A stretch of 46,646 nt of DNA from Nocardia testacea NBRC 100365. GTDB taxonomy: Bacteria > Actinomycetota > Actinomycetes > Mycobacteriales > Mycobacteriaceae. The DNA lies in the NCBI RefSeq assembly GCF_000308775.1, contig NZ_BAGJ01000261.1, positions 1 through 46,646 of the forward strand, in the 5' to 3' direction. The translations under genes and the position numbers were made by a program. The notes under the pieces were generated by a model. That model saw only the letters and a list, made by a program, of their open reading frames with translations, made no database searches and was not told the origin of the DNA. This document shows positions 44,395-46,646 of the stretch, piece by piece. How positions within the stretch are numbered: the stretch's first letter is position 1; the number at the start of each line of letters is the position of its first letter.

Positions 44395-45238
44395 CCAGCG
44401 CCGGAACGCGAGCTCCGGCGAGAATCTCAACCCGCTCGCGAGGATCGTGCCGGTGATCTGACCACCCAGCGCCGGAACGCGAGCTCCGGCGAGAATCTCA
44501 ACCATTCCCGCGACCACGTGTAATCCCGCGGTCGCTCCACCAGCGCCGGAACGCGAGCTCCGGCGAGAATCTCAACATGCCCGCAGTCGACCTCACCGGC
44601 GCCGACGAGCTCACCAGCGCCGGAACGCGAGCTCCGGCGAGAATCTCAACGGCCCGCGGAACGTGACGCAGGCCGACCCCGGGCTGCCAGCGCCGGAACG
44701 CGAGCTCCGGCGAGAATCTCAACATCGAGGGCGAAGTGGACCAGCTCGAAGTAGCGAAGGCCAGCGCCGGAACGCGAGCTCCGGCGAGAATCTCAACATC
44801 GACAACGACCTCTACACGAATCAGACCTACCTCCAGCGCCGGAACGCGAGCTCCGGCGAGAATCTCAACACACCGGGGCGCGTGTGAGACCCGCCAAGGA
44901 GCTGCGCCCAGCGCCGGAACGCGAGCTCCGGCGAGAATCTCAACGTGCGCAAACCTCGGCAATATCCGCGCCATGTTGGACGCCCAGCGCCGGAACGCGA
45001 GCTCCGGCGAGAATCTCAACACCCACCCGGGACTCTTCCCGCCGACGATCACATCGCCAGCGCCGGAACGCGAGCTTCGGCGAGAATCTCAACCTCGGCG
45101 GCCTGGATGCCCTGCGTCGCCGCGTGATCCAGCGCCGGAACGCGAGCTCCGGCGAGGATCTCAACGACGGTGAGGAAGTCCGGATAGTCTCGGACAACCG
45201 CGAGCGCCGGAACGCGCGAGCTCCCGCGAAGATCCCTG
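44395..45238 (+). CRISPR. CRISPR array, 12 repeats and 11 spacers
   Basis: The 37-nt repeat starts CCAGCGCCGGAACGCG and ends GAGAATCTCAAC; CGCCGGA and TCCGGCG form a 7-bp stem around ACGCGAGC. Repeats start at 44395, 44466, 44540, 44614, 44687, 44761, 44833, 44908, 44984, 45057, 45129 and 45202 (degenerate, first base G). Spacers are 34-39 nt and all different. Repeats 1-9 are identical; 10 and 11 have one change each and 12 is decayed. This puts the leader side on the left and transcription to the right, with an 8-nt handle ATCTCAAC expected. No leader-like AT-rich stretch remains on the left. The subtype cannot be fixed without full cas genes; a type I system is suggested by cas3. Confidence 0.95.
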
Positions 45239-45541
45239 TGGCACCGCCCAGCGGTCACCCGGCGCTGGGCGGTGCCCCCGGGTTGTGTCGGCGCGGCTAA
45301 GCGGCTCCGAGATGGTCTAGAGGCAAAGGAGGCGTGCCACGGAGGAGCTTCTCTCGCTGTTGCTACATGTGTATCTGTCGTCTATCGGATATGCAGGACC
45401 TGTTGCCTGGTGAGTGCGTGGGCGTAGTGGTCGATTCCCCCTCCGGACACAAATCATATAGCTCTGACCTGCAGTTATTTGTTGGGTGAATATGTCGATT
45501 ATGGCATCGGCGCAGGTCGGGGGCGTGGGGGTTCAAGTCGG
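45130..45541 (+). repeat. Live copy of the array tail and downstream flank
   Basis: This is the second member of the duplication described at 40345-40742. It contains repeats 11 and 12, the intact hairpin and the flank with GTTGCTAC, TTGCCTGGTGAG and GATTCCCCCTCCGGACAC. Confidence 0.75.
45240..45276 (+). terminator. 14-bp hairpin directly after the CRISPR array
   Basis: GGCACCGCCCAGCG (45240-45253) and CGCTGGGCGGTGCC (45263-45276) are perfectly complementary with a 9-nt loop. It begins right after the last degenerate repeat. No T-run follows, as is common in actinobacterial terminators. A decayed version is present at the relic array (from about 40450). Confidence 0.7.
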
Positions 45542-45644
45542 TGGGGGATATCGCCAGGCTTAGCTAGCGTCTGCTTGCATCCAGTCGCATTCCGCTACCA
45601 CCTGCAGCGACTCTGCACTGCGGTCTTGCGTCGGCGTCCAGGTC

Positions 45645-45932
45645 ATGATGACCACACACCTGGGTTTATCGGGCCCGACTGTCTATGGTGCCGACCGTGT
45701 CGGGGATACCAGTTGGTCCGAGCCTGTCGAGGACACCACGCTTCCGGCTTCCTGCTCAGGAGAGCCCATCATTCGATTGTTGCTGCCCGGGCGGTCAGGC
45801 TGGCGCAGCCCCGCGCTATTCCGGGATCGACCCGTGCAGTCAAGCTTCAGGTCGCTCCTCTTCGCTGCGGCTGCCTGTTTTGCGGTGATTCTCGTTTTGC
45901 CGTTCAGCGCATCCGATAATTATGCGAAGTAG
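45645..45932 (+). CDS. Possible small membrane protein
   Basis: ATG 45645 opens a 95-residue frame with one clear hydrophobic segment (FRSLLFAAAACFAVILVLPF) near the C-terminus and an unremarkable polar N-terminus. The ribosome site is weak (CCAGG). No family is recognised. Being the only frame with a plausible feature in 45542-46646, it is listed at low confidence. Confidence 0.3.
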   Translation: MMTTHLGLSGPTVYGADRVGDTSWSEPVEDTTLPASCSGEPIIRLLLPGRSGWRSPALFRDRPVQSSFRSLLFAAAACFAVILVLPFSASDNYAK

Positions 45933-46646
45933 CGCCTGAGCTGCTTCCTGGTTCAGGACGGGCGGGTCTTCCGGGGTCACGACAGTGATCTTGGCTTTAC
46001 GGGAGTCCGAGTTCATGTTGTATCTATAGACCCGGAGCGGGGCGTCTTGCCGGAACCGAGGGCGCAGGTCGCTCCCGTGTCAATGCTGCAGGCTCTTCTG
46101 CGGGAGCGAAGCCGCGGCTGATTGTCGCCTTCGCACCGCCCTGCCGCTGGTTCGGGCAGCATGCCTGTGCCTGTCCGGGCTGCGTGCTCAGAGTTGGAGT
46201 AGGTCAGATGACCGAAGGAGAGGCTTTGGTGCAAAGCCTCCAGTAGAAGGGCACGGATTCGCTCGCCATTTCAGCCATGTTGTGTGCATACCCGAGGAGG
46301 GATCGCGACCAAGCTGGCATTGGACACCGACGTGGCATGTGTTTGTCGGCGAGTGAGCACAAGATTGTTCAGCGTGCCGGTGAGGGGGGCATGTGCGGGC
46401 ATAGGCATGGACTGCTTGACTGGCCTTCTCGCGTTCCGATTCCCGGCTGTGGCGGACCGAGTACTTCGACTGCTCGCCTGCTCGCTGCCAGTGAGATGCC
46501 GACCGGCGGTACGGCGCTGCTCGCCTCCTCGAAACCCGTGTCGGTGCCTTTTCCACGGTTGGCCGTGTGTGACTCGAATCAGCTACCGGACCTATTGTTC
46601 GCCACATGCTCGGTGGACGGAATCGGCTACGGCACAGGGTACTTAG
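45933..46646. other. Window end, no gene seen
   Basis: Several overlapping frames exist on both strands but none has a start signal, known motif or protein-like composition. The only structure is a short perfect hairpin at 46220-46240. Confidence 0.4.
46220..46240. terminator. 9-bp perfect hairpin with GTG loop
   Basis: GAGGCTTTG (46220-46228), GTG, CAAAGCCTC (46232-46240). The stem is perfect and the loop is the minimum size. No T-run follows on either side. It could be a terminator, a small-RNA element or a protein site. Confidence 0.45.

Noticed and set aside
44498..45052. Long frames across the array on both strands (for example 184 codons minus)
   Set aside because: They are translations of repeats and spacers with a periodic repeated peptide, not genes.
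44395..45238. Complete type I CRISPR-Cas system
   Set aside because: No cas1, cas2, Cascade or full cas3 gene is present in the window; only the HD fragment remains.
40726..45541. GGGGGTTCAAGTCGG, resembling a tRNA T-arm, at both duplicated flanks
   Set aside because: The 3' half of the T-stem is not complementary and no acceptor or anticodon arm is present, so this is not a tRNA or an obvious tRNA attachment site.
45277..45541. CRISPR leader on the right of the array
   Set aside because: The degenerate repeats and the terminator hairpin are on this side, so it is the trailer end.

Overview
The window is high-GC DNA in a mycolic-acid actinomycete style (abundant GTG starts, strong GC3 bias, F420-dependent luciferase-fold oxidoreductases, thiolase/DUF35 pairs, PucR and TetR regulators). 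A Nocardia- or Rhodococcus-like chromosome is the best guess. This rests on gene content alone, because no rRNA or tRNA is present to confirm it.

Layout. 1-6000: end of a LuxR regulator, then small stress/redox genes (Tat-exported alpha/beta hydrolase, SRPBCC protein, VOC protein, disulfide-type flavin reductase, SDR). 5985-8200: a scar of gene remnants (TPR protein, truncated TauE permease) with short repeats. 8203-17053: a catabolic cluster on the + strand (MHS-type transporter, MmgE/PrpD, DUF35 fragment, two F420 oxidoreductases, zinc alcohol dehydrogenase, a cysteine-less thiolase with its DUF35 partner, a beta-propeller lipoprotein), with several ATGA overlaps. 17452-37415: a second catabolic region. 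A fused indolepyruvate:ferredoxin oxidoreductase is divergent from a PucR regulator. An eight-gene minus-strand operon follows (acyl-CoA ligase, cyclase, thiolase, DUF35, FAD oxidase, aldehyde dehydrogenase, acyl-CoA dehydrogenase, CoA transferase), then a TetR regulator and a + strand set (AAHS transporter, SMP-30 with an in-frame stop, CitE-like lyase, MaoC hydratase). This looks like uptake, CoA activation, oxidation and retro-aldol/lyase cleavage of an organic acid; the substrate cannot be read from sequence. 37416-40165: broken hydrolases, a small membrane protein and an amine oxidase.

40340-45541 is the unusual part. A 12-repeat CRISPR array lies at 44395-45238 and ends in a 14-bp hairpin. 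Its only cas neighbour is the first ~92 codons of a Cas3-type HD nuclease. That ORF ends inside a 17-bp inverted copy of the CRISPR repeat. A second, decayed copy of the array tail and its downstream flank lies 4.8 kb upstream (40345-40742), collinear with the live one. Between the two copies are a membrane-anchored NERD nuclease-like gene interrupted by one amber codon and a possible PD-(D/E)XK protein. Spacer 5 resembles a segment of that second gene, and the mismatches fall mostly in third codon positions. I read this as an eroded defence island bounded by duplicated CRISPR ends.

45542-46646 holds no gene I can support strongly.
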